Source: Pedobacter sp. AJM
GTDB lineage: Bacteria > Bacteroidota > Bacteroidia > Sphingobacteriales > Sphingobacteriaceae
Length of the DNA: 64,000 nucleotides
NCBI RefSeq assembly: GCF_002197755.1
Contig: NZ_NHOT01000005.1
Coordinates: forward strand, 231,465-295,464
Reading direction: 5' to 3'
Under the pieces are notes generated by a model that did no database searches, was not told the origin of the DNA, and saw only the letters and a program-made list of their open reading frames with translations. This document shows positions 50,523 through 59,446 of this stretch, piece by piece (positions within the stretch are counted from its first letter, which is position 1; each line of letters begins with the position of its first letter). Both the position numbers and the translations under genes were made by a program.

Positions 50523-50723
50523 TTATAACCTAACCTAAAACTTTCTAAAGCTACTAATAAAAAGTTTTTAAAACCTATTCTTTGCCCATCATTTCAGAGA
50601 TCATATGAATGGTTTTCAACTTTTGGTGTCCATTCACAAGCGTTATTTAAATGAAATACAGCATCAGAATGTTTAACCTGATTAGATTTCACAAGTCATT
50701 AATTAACGTTGGATGCAGTGTTT

Positions 50724-51845
50724 TTATTTAAACCAGCCCTTACGCCAAAAATAAATGACTTGCGCCAAAGCAATCACCCCCATTACAATCCAGGTCCATA
50801 AATAACCATGCGGACTATACAGTTCGGGCATATTGTGTGGCAGAATTTTCCCGGTTACCGGATCTTCGCGGCTAAAGTTCATGCCATAAATACCGGCAAT
50901 AAAGGTTAAGGGAATAAAAATGGAAGAGATAATGGTGAGCACCTTCATAATTTCATTCATCCGGTTGCTGGTGATGGATAAGTTCATATCAATATTTGCA
51001 GAGGCAATCTCTTTCAGCGACTCTATAAAATCAATGATCTGGATGCAATGGTCGTAGGCATCCTTCATATAGGTCTTGGTTAAATCAGAAATCAAGGCGC
51101 TATCGGTCCGGATAATATCATTGAGTTTATCCCGTTCCGGCCAGGCTACTTTTCTGATGGTGATCAGCGATCGCTTGATGGCCTGCGTATCGTACATGAT
51201 TCTTCTATCAGGATGATCATAAAGCCGATCTTCAATGGCATCTAATTCTTCTCCCCAGAAATTAAGCAAGGTAAAATAGTTATCTACAATCACATCCATG
51301 ATGGCATACATCAGGTAGCTGCTGCCGCCAATCCGGATATTGCCCTTCCCCACTTCCAATCGTTTTCTTACCGGTTCGAAACAATCTGCATAAGTTTCCT
51401 GAAAGGTGATCAGGGTGCGTTCTGACAAAATAAAGGAGACCTGGTCATTGCATAAAACATCTTCATCTCCTAAATATAAATGCCTGCTTACTGCAAATAA
51501 GTATTTATCATTATCATACTCATCCAGCTTTGGCCGCTGGTAAGAATTGGTAATGTCTTCTAAAACCAACCTGCTGATATCGAATTTTTCAAAAAGTGTT
51601 TCAAAAATATTCGGATCTCCCAGTCCTTTTATATCAAACCAATAATAAAAATCTTTATTCTTAACCAGCTGGTCGATGTTATTGATATGGGGTAATTCTT
51701 CCTTTTTATAGGTTCCCTCATGATAGGTATGCAGTGTTATTTTAGGTTTTAACGCATTATCATCAATTTCATACAGCCCCGGACTGGTGCCTGGAACAGG
51801 TACATTATAATGTTTATGCCGGTTGCGTGGTTTACTTTTTCCCAT
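50724..51845 (-). CDS. corA: CorA family magnesium/cobalt transporter
   Basis: A 373-residue protein with a large N-terminal cytoplasmic domain and two C-terminal helices. The selectivity motif Y-G-M-N-F lies at the end of the first helix, and the second ends just before the basic tail W-R-K-G-W-F-K. The N-terminal K-P-K-I-T-L-H-T-Y and L-E-D-I-T-N segments are typical. Its ATG shares 1 base with the WbqC stop (TAATG). CorA forms a pentameric Mg2+ channel, passing cobalt and nickel less well. Confidence 0.93.
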   Translation of the reverse strand: MGKSKPRNRHKHYNVPVPGTSPGLYEIDDNALKPKITLHTYHEGTYKKEELPHINNIDQLVKNKDFYYWFDIKGLGDPNIFETLFEKFDISRLVLEDITNSYQRPKLDEYDNDKYLFAVSRHLYLGDEDVLCNDQVSFILSERTLITFQETYADCFEPVRKRLEVGKGNIRIGGSSYLMYAIMDVIVDNYFTLLNFWGEELDAIEDRLYDHPDRRIMYDTQAIKRSLITIRKVAWPERDKLNDIIRTDSALISDLTKTYMKDAYDHCIQIIDFIESLKEIASANIDMNLSITSNRMNEIMKVLTIISSIFIPLTFIAGIYGMNFSREDPVTGKILPHNMPELYSPHGYLWTWIVMGVIALAQVIYFWRKGWFK

Positions 51846-52456
51846 TACAGATATAATTTGGCCTGCGGCCCCTGATTAAACAGCAGGTCTACAATACTTA
51901 AATTTGGCAAAAATTCATGCCTGTCTTCAAAAACCTGATAATAAGGCTTATTGTTTGCCTGCAGTTCAGCTTTCTTCGGATTCATCATGCCCCGGTAATC
52001 CAGTTCAGCAGGAATATCATCCTGATAATCTGATGTTACTTCGAGTTCGAAAGGAAGTTTCAATTTTTTATTTAACCAGGCCAGTAATTCCAGGTTATAA
52101 TCAAACAGGAAATCAAATTTTTCATGATAGAAACGTGCCAGCTCATCCTCATAAAATTCAAAGTAGGCAGAACTCCGGTAGCAGGTTTCTAAACTGAGCC
52201 AATGTAAACGCTGCCATTTAAAATCATAGCTGATGCGTACATCTTTCATTTTTGTATGGTTTTTAGCACCTTTAATGATTGGAACAGTTAAATCCAGCTT
52301 ACCATTGGGCGAATAGATACTGGCCCGGTTACGGTAGGTTTGTTTCGCCAGGTGTTCGTTTTTTTCAATTAAAAAATCCTGCCCCACCTTTTGCAATAAA
52401 CTAAAATAGCCTACCGGCGGAAGATAAAATAATGGAAGTATAGCTGTATTCTGCAT
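51845..52456 (-). CDS. WbqC-like family protein
   Basis: A 203-residue protein of the WbqC family. The N-terminal L-P-L-F-Y-L-P-P-V-G-Y-F-S-L-L matches the conserved opening, followed by H-L-A-K-Q-T-Y-R-N-R and K-D-V-R-I-S-Y-D-F-K-W-Q-R-L-H-W-L-S-L. WbqC is found in some O-antigen clusters but its activity is unknown, and many members lie outside such clusters. It starts the unit that continues into corA with a 1-base overlap. The divergent acyltransferase gene upstream may hint at an envelope role. Confidence 0.85.
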   Translation of the reverse strand: MQNTAILPLFYLPPVGYFSLLQKVGQDFLIEKNEHLAKQTYRNRASIYSPNGKLDLTVPIIKGAKNHTKMKDVRISYDFKWQRLHWLSLETCYRSSAYFEFYEDELARFYHEKFDFLFDYNLELLAWLNKKLKLPFELEVTSDYQDDIPAELDYRGMMNPKKAELQANNKPYYQVFEDRHEFLPNLSIVDLLFNQGPQAKLYL

Positions 52457-52495
52457 TTGAAGATTTATGTTTGTAGCTGAAACGTTTTAAAAATA

Positions 52496-53368
52496 ATGAT
52501 TAAAAGAGGATTTGCGCATATAGGCGTATTTTTTTTATTTCTGATTTCGCTGCTGCCTCTGCCCCTGCTCTTTTTTTTTGCAAGATTACTATATTATCTG
52601 CTTTATTACCTTATCGGCTATCGAAAAAAAGTGGTTCGCGGGAATTTAAGGCAATCATTTCCAGAAAAATCTGAATCTGAAATTATTGAAATTGAAAAAA
52701 AATTCTTTAGATTTTTATCTGAACTCATTTTCGAAATTGTAAAAATGACTACCATATCAAAAAAGGAGACCCTGAAAAGAGTCACTTTTGAAGGTTTGGA
52801 ACATCTGGAAAAACATTTCAAAGCTGGTGAGAGTGTGCTGGCCTGTACCGGTCATTATGGAAACTGGGAACTGGGAACGCTCGCTCTGGGCCTAAACCTA
52901 TCTGCCAAAACACTGGTGATTTATAAACCCATGAGCAATAAAATATTTGAATCATGGTTTAGCAAAATCCGTACACAATACGGCAATATTTTTATCGCGA
53001 TGCGACAAACCTTAAGAGGTATGACTGCGTATAAAAATGAACCTACCCTTTTATGTTTTGCCAGTGATCAGGCACCTACAAGAGAGGAAACCAGGTATTT
53101 CGTAGATTTTCTGCATCAGCCCACCGCGGCTTTACTGGGCGTAGAAAAGATTGCAAAATCGACAAACAGACCGATTTATTTTTTTAAGGTAACCGTTGTA
53201 AAAAAAGGTTATTACCATGTCAAAGTGCTGCCTATGTGTTTAAATCCTTCAGCAATGAAAGATTATGAAATTACAAACCTGCATTTCAAATTTTTAGAAA
53301 ATATTATTAAAGAACAGCCTCAATACTGGCTTTGGAGCCACAAACGCTGGAAATTTAAACCTGAATAA
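52496..53368 (+). CDS. Lysophospholipid/lipid A acyltransferase family protein (LpxL/HtrB-like)
   Basis: A 290-residue protein with an N-terminal membrane anchor (F-L-I-S-L-L-P-L-P-L-L-F-F-F-A) and the LpxL/LpxM fold. The acyltransferase motif C-T-G-H-Y-G-N-W-E-L (HxxxxE type) lies near residues 115-124. Later come D-Q-A-P-T and the C-terminal W-L-W-S-H-K-R-W-K. Such enzymes add secondary acyl chains to lipid A. It overlaps the following glycosyltransferase gene by 1 base (TAATG), so both probably act on envelope glycolipids. Confidence 0.93.
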   Translation: MIKRGFAHIGVFFLFLISLLPLPLLFFFARLLYYLLYYLIGYRKKVVRGNLRQSFPEKSESEIIEIEKKFFRFLSELIFEIVKMTTISKKETLKRVTFEGLEHLEKHFKAGESVLACTGHYGNWELGTLALGLNLSAKTLVIYKPMSNKIFESWFSKIRTQYGNIFIAMRQTLRGMTAYKNEPTLLCFASDQAPTREETRYFVDFLHQPTAALLGVEKIAKSTNRPIYFFKVTVVKKGYYHVKVLPMCLNPSAMKDYEITNLHFKFLENIIKEQPQYWLWSHKRWKFKPE

Positions 53369-54387
53369 TGTCAATGAATCCCGCTGTAGCCGTTGTGATC
53401 TTAAACTGGAATGGAAAAGCATTTCTGGAAAAATTTTTGCCTGGAGTATTACGCTCTGAATATGATAACCTGCAGGTTATTGTTGGCGATAATGCTTCTA
53501 CAGATGATTCCATTTCTTTCTTAGAGGAGCATTTCCCCACGGTTGAAATTTTAAAGAATGATATTAATTATGGTTTTGCAGGTGGCTATAATAAGGTACT
53601 GGAGCGCGTATCAGCTGATTATTACATTCTCCTAAACTCGGATGTGGAAGTCACTGCCAATTGGATTAAGCCGGTTATCTCTTTAATGGAAAGCGATGTT
53701 AAAATTGCAGCGGCACAACCTAAAATCAAATGGCAGCTGAATAAAGAGCAGTTTGAATATGCCGGTGCGGCTGGTGGCTACCTGGATATCTATGCCTATC
53801 CTTTTTGTCGCGGCCGTTTATTTAATGTTTATGAATTTGACAGCGGACAATACAATGAACATTCAGAAGTGTTCTGGGCAAGTGGTGCTGCTTTTTTTAT
53901 TAAAAGTCAATATTGGAAAGAAACCGGCGGGTTGGATGCCGACCTTTTTGCCCATATGGAAGAAATTGATCTTTGCTGGAGATTGAAAAACCTGGGTTAT
54001 AAGATCATGTATTGTCCGGATGCTGAAGTTTACCATGTAGGTGGCGGTACCTTACAAACTGAAAACCCATTCAAAACCTATCTTAATTTTAGAAATAACC
54101 TGATTATTATGCAGAAAAACCTCCCTGCAACTGATGCCATTTTCAGGATTGCGATCAGGATGTGTATTGATTTTATTGCTTGGTGGCACTTTTTAATCAG
54201 TGGAAAACCTAAATTTACCCTAGCGGTAAGTAAAGGACACTGGCATTTTATCAAATCAATCAATAAAACGAATACCAAGCGAAAATTGCATCAGAAACCA
54301 TATATACAACACGCCGGAGTTTATAATAATAGTGTGGTATGGGCCTTTTTTATAAAAAAAATAAGGTCTTTTGCAAATCTACGCTAG
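53368..54387 (+). CDS. Family 2 glycosyltransferase
   Basis: A 339-residue GT-A enzyme. V-A-V-V-I-L-N-W-N-G-K opens the fold, G-D-N-A-S-T-D-D holds the sugar-nucleotide site, and L-L-N-S-D-V-E is the DXD-like metal site. W-A-S-G-A-A-F and H-M-E-E-I-D-L-C-W-R follow, as in rhamnosyl/Wbb-type transferases. The ATG at 53368 shares 1 base with the acyltransferase stop; an ATG at 53374 is also possible. It probably elaborates a glycolipid or polysaccharide at the inner membrane face. Confidence 0.92.
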   Translation: MSMNPAVAVVILNWNGKAFLEKFLPGVLRSEYDNLQVIVGDNASTDDSISFLEEHFPTVEILKNDINYGFAGGYNKVLERVSADYYILLNSDVEVTANWIKPVISLMESDVKIAAAQPKIKWQLNKEQFEYAGAAGGYLDIYAYPFCRGRLFNVYEFDSGQYNEHSEVFWASGAAFFIKSQYWKETGGLDADLFAHMEEIDLCWRLKNLGYKIMYCPDAEVYHVGGGTLQTENPFKTYLNFRNNLIIMQKNLPATDAIFRIAIRMCIDFIAWWHFLISGKPKFTLAVSKGHWHFIKSINKTNTKRKLHQKPYIQHAGVYNNSVVWAFFIKKIRSFANLR

Positions 54388-54487
54388 CAGCTTAGGTGAT
54401 GTCAATAGCGTTTTTGATCTAATACATTAAATTTTTAACCGTGATAAAACCACCTTTAATAACCAAGGCTTCTATCCTCAGGTACTA

Positions 54488-54907
54488 TTATTTAATGATC
54501 AAACTTTCCAAAGCCAAACGATAGCCATCCATTCCAAAACCTGTTAATACACCCTGGCAATTTTTTCCGGTTAAAGAGATATGCCGGTACTCTTCGCGAG
54601 CATAAATGTTGGAGATATGTACTTCAACCACTGGCGTTTTAATAGCGGCAATAGCATCTGCCAGAGCAACCGATGTATGTGTGTAGCCACCAGCATTTAA
54701 TATGATTCCATCAAAACTAAATCCGATCTCATGAAGCTTATTAATTAATTCCCCTTCTACATTACTCTGGTAATAATCAATTTCTATGTTTGGGTAAAGT
54801 GCTTTTAATTCCTGAACATAATCTTCAATACTGGTATTACCGTAAATAGAAGGTTCTCTAACACCCAATAGATTTAAATTCGGGCCATTTATAATTTGTA
54901 CTTTCAT
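54488..54907 (-). CDS. aroQ: Type II 3-dehydroquinate dehydratase AroQ
   Basis: A 139-residue enzyme with the type II signature: I-I-N-G-P-N-L-N-L-L-G-V-R-E-P at the start, including the phosphate-independent active loop, then N-A-G-G-Y-T-H-T-S-V-A-L-A-D-A and V-E-V-H-I-S-N containing the catalytic His. It dehydrates 3-dehydroquinate in the shikimate pathway as a dodecamer. It lies alone, facing away from the xerD gene. Confidence 0.95.
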   Translation of the reverse strand: MKVQIINGPNLNLLGVREPSIYGNTSIEDYVQELKALYPNIEIDYYQSNVEGELINKLHEIGFSFDGIILNAGGYTHTSVALADAIAAIKTPVVEVHISNIYAREEYRHISLTGKNCQGVLTGFGMDGYRLALESLIIK

Positions 54908-55102
54908 GCGTTGTTTGTGATTTTGAAGGAGGTAAATTAGACTTAGGCTAATCTATTGCTTAAATTATACTACAATTATACTAAATGATATAAAAATTAT
55001 AAGTTATTCTGATGAATGAATTTTAAGACTATAGCAATTCATCCTATCTTTGATTCCGGATGAATACCATTTTGATTTTCAAATCCATTAAATTTATACA
55101 CT

Positions 55103-55999
55103 GTGTGGGATTCATATATTAAAGGTTTCAGGTCTTACTTAAAACTTGAAAGATCGCTTTCAGGCAATTCAGTGGAAGCCTATCTGGGTGATATCAGTAA
55201 ACTTACCCATTATTATGACTCCATCCACCAGGCACCCGGTTTAAATGAGGTTACAGTGGCCGATTTAAAGGCTTTTTTATCCTGGTTAAATGATTTAGGC
55301 ATGCTAGCCAGTACACAGGCACGTGTGATTTCAGGGTTAAAGGCTTTTTTTACTTACCTCATGATGGAAGAGCTGATTACCCATAATCCGGCAACGTTAA
55401 TTGATGCACCAAAATTAAGCAGGAAACTTCCTGACACGCTGAATATTCACGAAATCAATGAACTGATAGATGCTATAGATGCCTCCCGGCCGGAAGGTAT
55501 GCGTAACAAGGCGATTATAGAAGTGTTATATGGTTGTGGTTTACGCGTAACGGAGTTGACAGAACTGAAAATCTCCAATCTTTACCCGCAAATTGAATTT
55601 ATTAAAGTGATTGGAAAAGGAAACAAAGAACGTTTGGTTCCTATCGGAGGTGTGGCCTTGAAACTGCTCGATATTTATATGCATCAGATCAGGGTGCACA
55701 TGAAGATTAAAAAAGGAAACGAGGACTTTATTTTTTTAAACCGTTTTGGCGCTAAACTGTCCAGGATTTCCATTTTTAACCTGATTAAAAGCCTGGCTGC
55801 AGCCATAGGATTGAAGAAAACCATTAGTCCACATACTTTAAGGCATTCTTTCGCTACACATTTAATAGAAGGCGGGGCAGATTTAAGGGCAGTTCAGGAA
55901 ATGCTTGGACATTCCAGCATCACCACTACCGAAATTTATACGCATATTGACCGCGATTATTTACATGAAGTAATTACACAATTTCATCCGAGAGCTTAG
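55103..55999 (+). CDS. xerD: XerC/XerD-type tyrosine recombinase
   Basis: A 298-residue recombinase starting at GTG. An N-terminal SAM-like core-binding domain (1-95) is followed by the catalytic domain. The full set of active residues is present: R148 (C-G-L-R-V-T-E-L), K172 (G-K-G-N-K-E-R), H244 and R247 in H-T-L-R-H, H270 in L-G-H-S-S, and Y279 in E-I-Y-T-H. It resolves chromosome dimers at dif with a partner or alone. Its 3' end overlaps the converging prmC gene by 26 bases. Whether it is XerC or XerD cannot be set with certainty. Confidence 0.92.
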   Translation: MWDSYIKGFRSYLKLERSLSGNSVEAYLGDISKLTHYYDSIHQAPGLNEVTVADLKAFLSWLNDLGMLASTQARVISGLKAFFTYLMMEELITHNPATLIDAPKLSRKLPDTLNIHEINELIDAIDASRPEGMRNKAIIEVLYGCGLRVTELTELKISNLYPQIEFIKVIGKGNKERLVPIGGVALKLLDIYMHQIRVHMKIKKGNEDFIFLNRFGAKLSRISIFNLIKSLAAAIGLKKTISPHTLRHSFATHLIEGGADLRAVQEMLGHSSITTTEIYTHIDRDYLHEVITQFHPRA

Positions 56000-56837
56000 C
56001 CTTGATCATCCTGTCTTTTCCCTGCATGTCTTTTTTTAACTCAATGTTGGTAAACCCTTTGTCGTTTAACATATTCAACATTTCTTTAGTCAGGTATTCA
56101 TTGATCTCAAAATACAATGCGCCATTATGCTGGAGATTATTCTTACCCAGTTCGGCAATGGCTTCATAAAAAACCAAAGGACTTTCATCAGTCACAAATA
56201 AAGCCAGATGTGGCTCATGCATCAAAACGTTTGCATGCATTTCGCTTTTTTCCAGTTCCCTGATGTAAGGTGGATTGCTCACGATGATATCAAATTTCTG
56301 TTCTGTATGATAGTTACACGCATCAGCCATTACAAACGTTACCTGCACACCAATGGATTCGGCATTTCTTGCAGCAACCGCAATGGCCTCAGGAGAAATG
56401 TCTATGGAGGTCACCACGGCATCAGGCAGGTATTTTTTTAAGGAAACAGGGATGCAGCCAGAACCTGTGCCGATATCCAATATATGGATATCTGGCCTAC
56501 TTATTCCGGCATGATCCCGGATAATCCAGTCTACCAATTCTTCCGTTTCAGGCCTGGGAATCAAAACATGTTTGTTCACCTCTAATACGCTGCCATAAAA
56601 ATGTGCCAGCCCAATAATATGCTGAATGGGTTTGCCGATTTTTAAATCGTTCAGGATGCTTAATAACTTCTGTTGTTCAACAAAACGAAGTGTACTATCC
56701 TTCGCCATGCGTAACTTTACCGGCGATAAGCCCAATACATGTTCTGCAGATAAACTGAATAAAGCTTCCGCCTCCTCCCCGCCATACATCAATTCCAGTT
56801 CAGTTTTATAGTGGGCTGCTAATGCTCCTATTTTCAT
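55974..56837 (-). CDS. prmC: Release factor glutamine methyltransferase PrmC (HemK)
   Basis: A 287-residue methyltransferase. I-L-D-I-G-T-G-S-G-C-I-P holds the S-adenosylmethionine loop and V-S-N-P-P-Y-I is the PrmC catalytic motif. The N-terminal helical domain has P-I-Q-H-I-I-G and F-Y-G-S, followed by V-L-I-P-R-P-E-T-E-E-L-V. It methylates the glutamine of the GGQ motif in release factors RF1/RF2. It converges with xerD by 26 bases and is divergent from ribD. Confidence 0.95.
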   Translation of the reverse strand: MKIGALAAHYKTELELMYGGEEAEALFSLSAEHVLGLSPVKLRMAKDSTLRFVEQQKLLSILNDLKIGKPIQHIIGLAHFYGSVLEVNKHVLIPRPETEELVDWIIRDHAGISRPDIHILDIGTGSGCIPVSLKKYLPDAVVTSIDISPEAIAVAARNAESIGVQVTFVMADACNYHTEQKFDIIVSNPPYIRELEKSEMHANVLMHEPHLALFVTDESPLVFYEAIAELGKNNLQHNGALYFEINEYLTKEMLNMLNDKGFTNIELKKDMQGKDRMIKAKLSDEIV

Positions 56838-56918
56838 TGGGCGTAAAATTACAGAATTGCAACCATAACATTTCTACATTCATCTAATCGATCGATCATT
56901 TTTACTACTTTTGCCACA

Positions 56919-57974
56919 ATGAGCGATGCATTTTATCTTAAAAGATGCCTGGAGTTAGCGGCCCAGGCCATTGGACATGTTAACCCCAATCCCATGGTAG
57001 GCTGTGTTATCGTAGCTGAAGGAAAAATTATTGGCGAGGGTTATCATCAGCAATATGGTCAGGCCCATGCAGAGCCTAATGCCGTGCGAAATGTAATTGA
57101 AAGGTTTGGAGACGAAGCTGCAGATTTATTTAAAAAGGCAACTGCATATGTTAACCTGGAACCTTGTGCACATTTTGGGAAAACACCGCCGTGTGCTGAT
57201 CTTTTCGTAAAACATCAGCTTAAAAAAGTGGTAATTGGAAACCGTGATCCTTTTGATGGTGTAGATGGTAAAGGAATTGAAAAACTTAAAAATGCAGGTA
57301 TTGAAGTTGTCAGCGGGGTTTTGGAAGAAGAATGCCGCTATTTCAACCGCAGGTTTTTCACCAGAATCGAGCAAAAAAGACCATATATCATTTTAAAATG
57401 GGCAGAAACTGCCAATGGCTATTTTGCCACTAAAGATGGTCACCAGAAATGGATTAGTGGTGCTTTGGCTAAACGGTTGGCGCATCAGTGGCGAACGGAA
57501 GAAGATGCCATTTTGATTGGCAAACAAACCGCATTAATGGATAATCCTCAACTTACATCAAGGGAGTTTCCAGGGAAAAACCCGATCCGCTTGGTAATTG
57601 ATAAGAATCTGCAAATACCTTTATCAAATAATGTTTATAACGCAGCAGCTAAAACCATTATTTTTAATGAGGTTAAAACAGATGTAGTCGAAAATATTCA
57701 CTACATCCAAATGGAAGATATGCATTTTTACCTTGCACAAAAAATAGCTTTTCAGCTTTACCTGATGGATATCCAATCCGTTATTATCGAAGGTGGCGCG
57801 CAAATTCTCCGGCAGTTTCTGGAAGCCGGACTTTGGGATGAAGCACGGATTTTCACCTCATCCAACAGCTGGCATGAAGGTGTAGTTTCACCCGCAATTA
57901 ATGGCAACCTGGTAGAGCAGACTCAGATTCAAAAAGATCAACTTTCTATTTACATAAATAATTTAATTAAATGA
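56919..57974 (+). CDS. ribD: Riboflavin biosynthesis bifunctional protein RibD
   Basis: A 351-residue two-domain enzyme. The deaminase half has H-A-E-P-N-A-V (zinc His/Glu) and P-C-A-H-F-G-K-T-P-P-C (zinc cysteines). The reductase half starts near residue 145 with R-P-Y-I-I-L-K-W-A-E-T-A and includes I-E-G-G-A-Q-I. It catalyses the deaminase and reductase steps of riboflavin synthesis. The stop overlaps the EamA gene by 4 bases. No FMN riboswitch is visible in the short upstream gap. Confidence 0.95.
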   Translation: MSDAFYLKRCLELAAQAIGHVNPNPMVGCVIVAEGKIIGEGYHQQYGQAHAEPNAVRNVIERFGDEAADLFKKATAYVNLEPCAHFGKTPPCADLFVKHQLKKVVIGNRDPFDGVDGKGIEKLKNAGIEVVSGVLEEECRYFNRRFFTRIEQKRPYIILKWAETANGYFATKDGHQKWISGALAKRLAHQWRTEEDAILIGKQTALMDNPQLTSREFPGKNPIRLVIDKNLQIPLSNNVYNAAAKTIIFNEVKTDVVENIHYIQMEDMHFYLAQKIAFQLYLMDIQSVIIEGGAQILRQFLEAGLWDEARIFTSSNSWHEGVVSPAINGNLVEQTQIQKDQLSIYINNLIK

Positions 57975-58837
57975 TATACATCATTTTAAGTGTTCTTTGC
58001 AGCGTTACTGTGGCTGTATTGTTAAAGTTGGCTAAGCGGTATCAGATTAATATCATTCAAGCGGTAACCGTTAACTATTTTACAGCTTTAACGCTTTGTT
58101 TTTTATTTTTTAAGCCTGATGTACATTTGCTTGGCACATCTGCACCATGGCCTGTTTATATTGCACTTGCCATCCTGCTCCCCTCTATCTTTCTGGTATT
58201 GGCTGCATCTGTAAAAAAACTAGGCATTGTTAAAACTGATATAGCGCAACGCTTATCATTATTCATTCCTGTTTTAGCTGCTTATTTTATTTTTAAAGAA
58301 GGATTTAACGAATATAAAATTATCGGATTAGCAATTGGTTTTCTGGCTATTATTTTAACCTTTATCCGTAAATCAGATCAGGAAGCACAATCCAAACAGT
58401 GGGTTTATCCTATTGCAGTCTTTATTGGTTTTGGTGTTATTGATGTATTGTTTAAACAAATTGCACTTTACAAAGCCTTGCCATACACCACTTCGCTTTT
58501 TACTGTTTTTGCATTGGCTTTTATTGTATCAATTTTGCTGGTCTTTTTTATGGTCATCACCAGAAAAACCAAATTACAACTGGTTAACCTGGCCTGCGGA
58601 CTAATTTTAGGCTGCTTTAATTTTGGAAACATTTTATTTTACATGAAAGCGCATAAGGCATTATCTGAAAATCCATCTACCGTGTTTGCGGCCATGAATA
58701 TGGGGGTAATTGTAGTGGGCAGCTTAATCGGAATTATCATCTTTAAAGAGAAGTTGAGCAAATTAAATTACATTGGCATCTTTTTGGCCTTGGTGGCTGT
58801 TATATTTATTACTTTATCACAAAATGCTATTCGATGA
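57971..58837 (+). CDS. EamA/DMT family transporter
   Basis: A 288-residue inner membrane protein of about ten hydrophobic helices in two EamA-type halves. It opens M-I-Y-I-I-L-S-V-L-C-S-V-T-V-A-V-L-L-K and has A-V-T-V-N-Y in the first half and K-E-K-L-S-K-L-N-Y-I-G-I near the end, both typical of this family. It likely exports a metabolite, possibly a nucleobase, amino acid or flavin precursor. It overlaps ribD by 4 bases and the YigZ gene by 14, suggesting one transcript. The substrate is unknown. Confidence 0.88.
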   Translation: MIYIILSVLCSVTVAVLLKLAKRYQINIIQAVTVNYFTALTLCFLFFKPDVHLLGTSAPWPVYIALAILLPSIFLVLAASVKKLGIVKTDIAQRLSLFIPVLAAYFIFKEGFNEYKIIGLAIGFLAIILTFIRKSDQEAQSKQWVYPIAVFIGFGVIDVLFKQIALYKALPYTTSLFTVFALAFIVSILLVFFMVITRKTKLQLVNLACGLILGCFNFGNILFYMKAHKALSENPSTVFAAMNMGVIVVGSLIGIIIFKEKLSKLNYIGIFLALVAVIFITLSQNAIR

Positions 58838-59438
58838 TGCTTATAAAACGATAGAAGATACTGCAGCGGGTATTTTCCGTGATAAGGGAAGTAAATTTTT
58901 GGCTTATGCTTATCCAATCCGATCGGAAGATGAAGTGAAGCCTATTATCTTAAAACTTAAAGCAGAGCATGGTAAAGCCAATCATTTCTGCTATGCTTAT
59001 CGTTTAACGCCTGATCGTTCAGTCTTTAGAATCAATGATGACGGCGAACCATCGGGAACAGCTGGCCGTCCGATTCTGAACTGTTTATTATCAGCAGACC
59101 TGACAAATATTTTAGTGGTGGTAGTCAGGTATTTCGGCGGAACATTATTAGGAGTGCCAGGTTTAATTAATGCTTATAAAAACGCTTGTTTAGAAGTAGT
59201 TAAGGAAAGTAAAATTATAACTAATACTGTAAACGATGTGTATGAGGTCTGTTTTGATCACCTGCAAATGAATGACATTATGAAGCTTGTAAAAGATGAA
59301 AACCTGAAGGTTTTAGCACAACAGTTTGATACCAGTTGCAGCCTTAAATTTGAAGTTAGAAAATCTCATTTAAACCAGGTTTTAGGTAGATTTGAAAAGA
59401 TAGACAATATAAAACTAAAATACCTGCAAACCATTTAA
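58824..59438 (+). CDS. YigZ/IMPACT family protein
   Basis: A 204-residue protein. The ATG at 58824 gives M-L-F-D-D-A-Y-K-T-I; upstream starts fall inside the transporter gene and give a poor N terminus. The conserved block R-D-K-G-S-K-F-L-A-Y-A and N-D-D-G-E-P-S-G-T-A-G-R-P-I and V-R-Y-F-G-G-T-L-L-G identify it. The family is linked to translation or ribosome-associated control but is not well understood. It overlaps the EamA gene and ends 8 bases before the phosphorylase gene. Confidence 0.9.
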   Translation: MLFDDAYKTIEDTAAGIFRDKGSKFLAYAYPIRSEDEVKPIILKLKAEHGKANHFCYAYRLTPDRSVFRINDDGEPSGTAGRPILNCLLSADLTNILVVVVRYFGGTLLGVPGLINAYKNACLEVVKESKIITNTVNDVYEVCFDHLQMNDIMKLVKDENLKVLAQQFDTSCSLKFEVRKSHLNQVLGRFEKIDNIKLKYLQTI

Positions 59439-59446
59439 ACCCAAAC

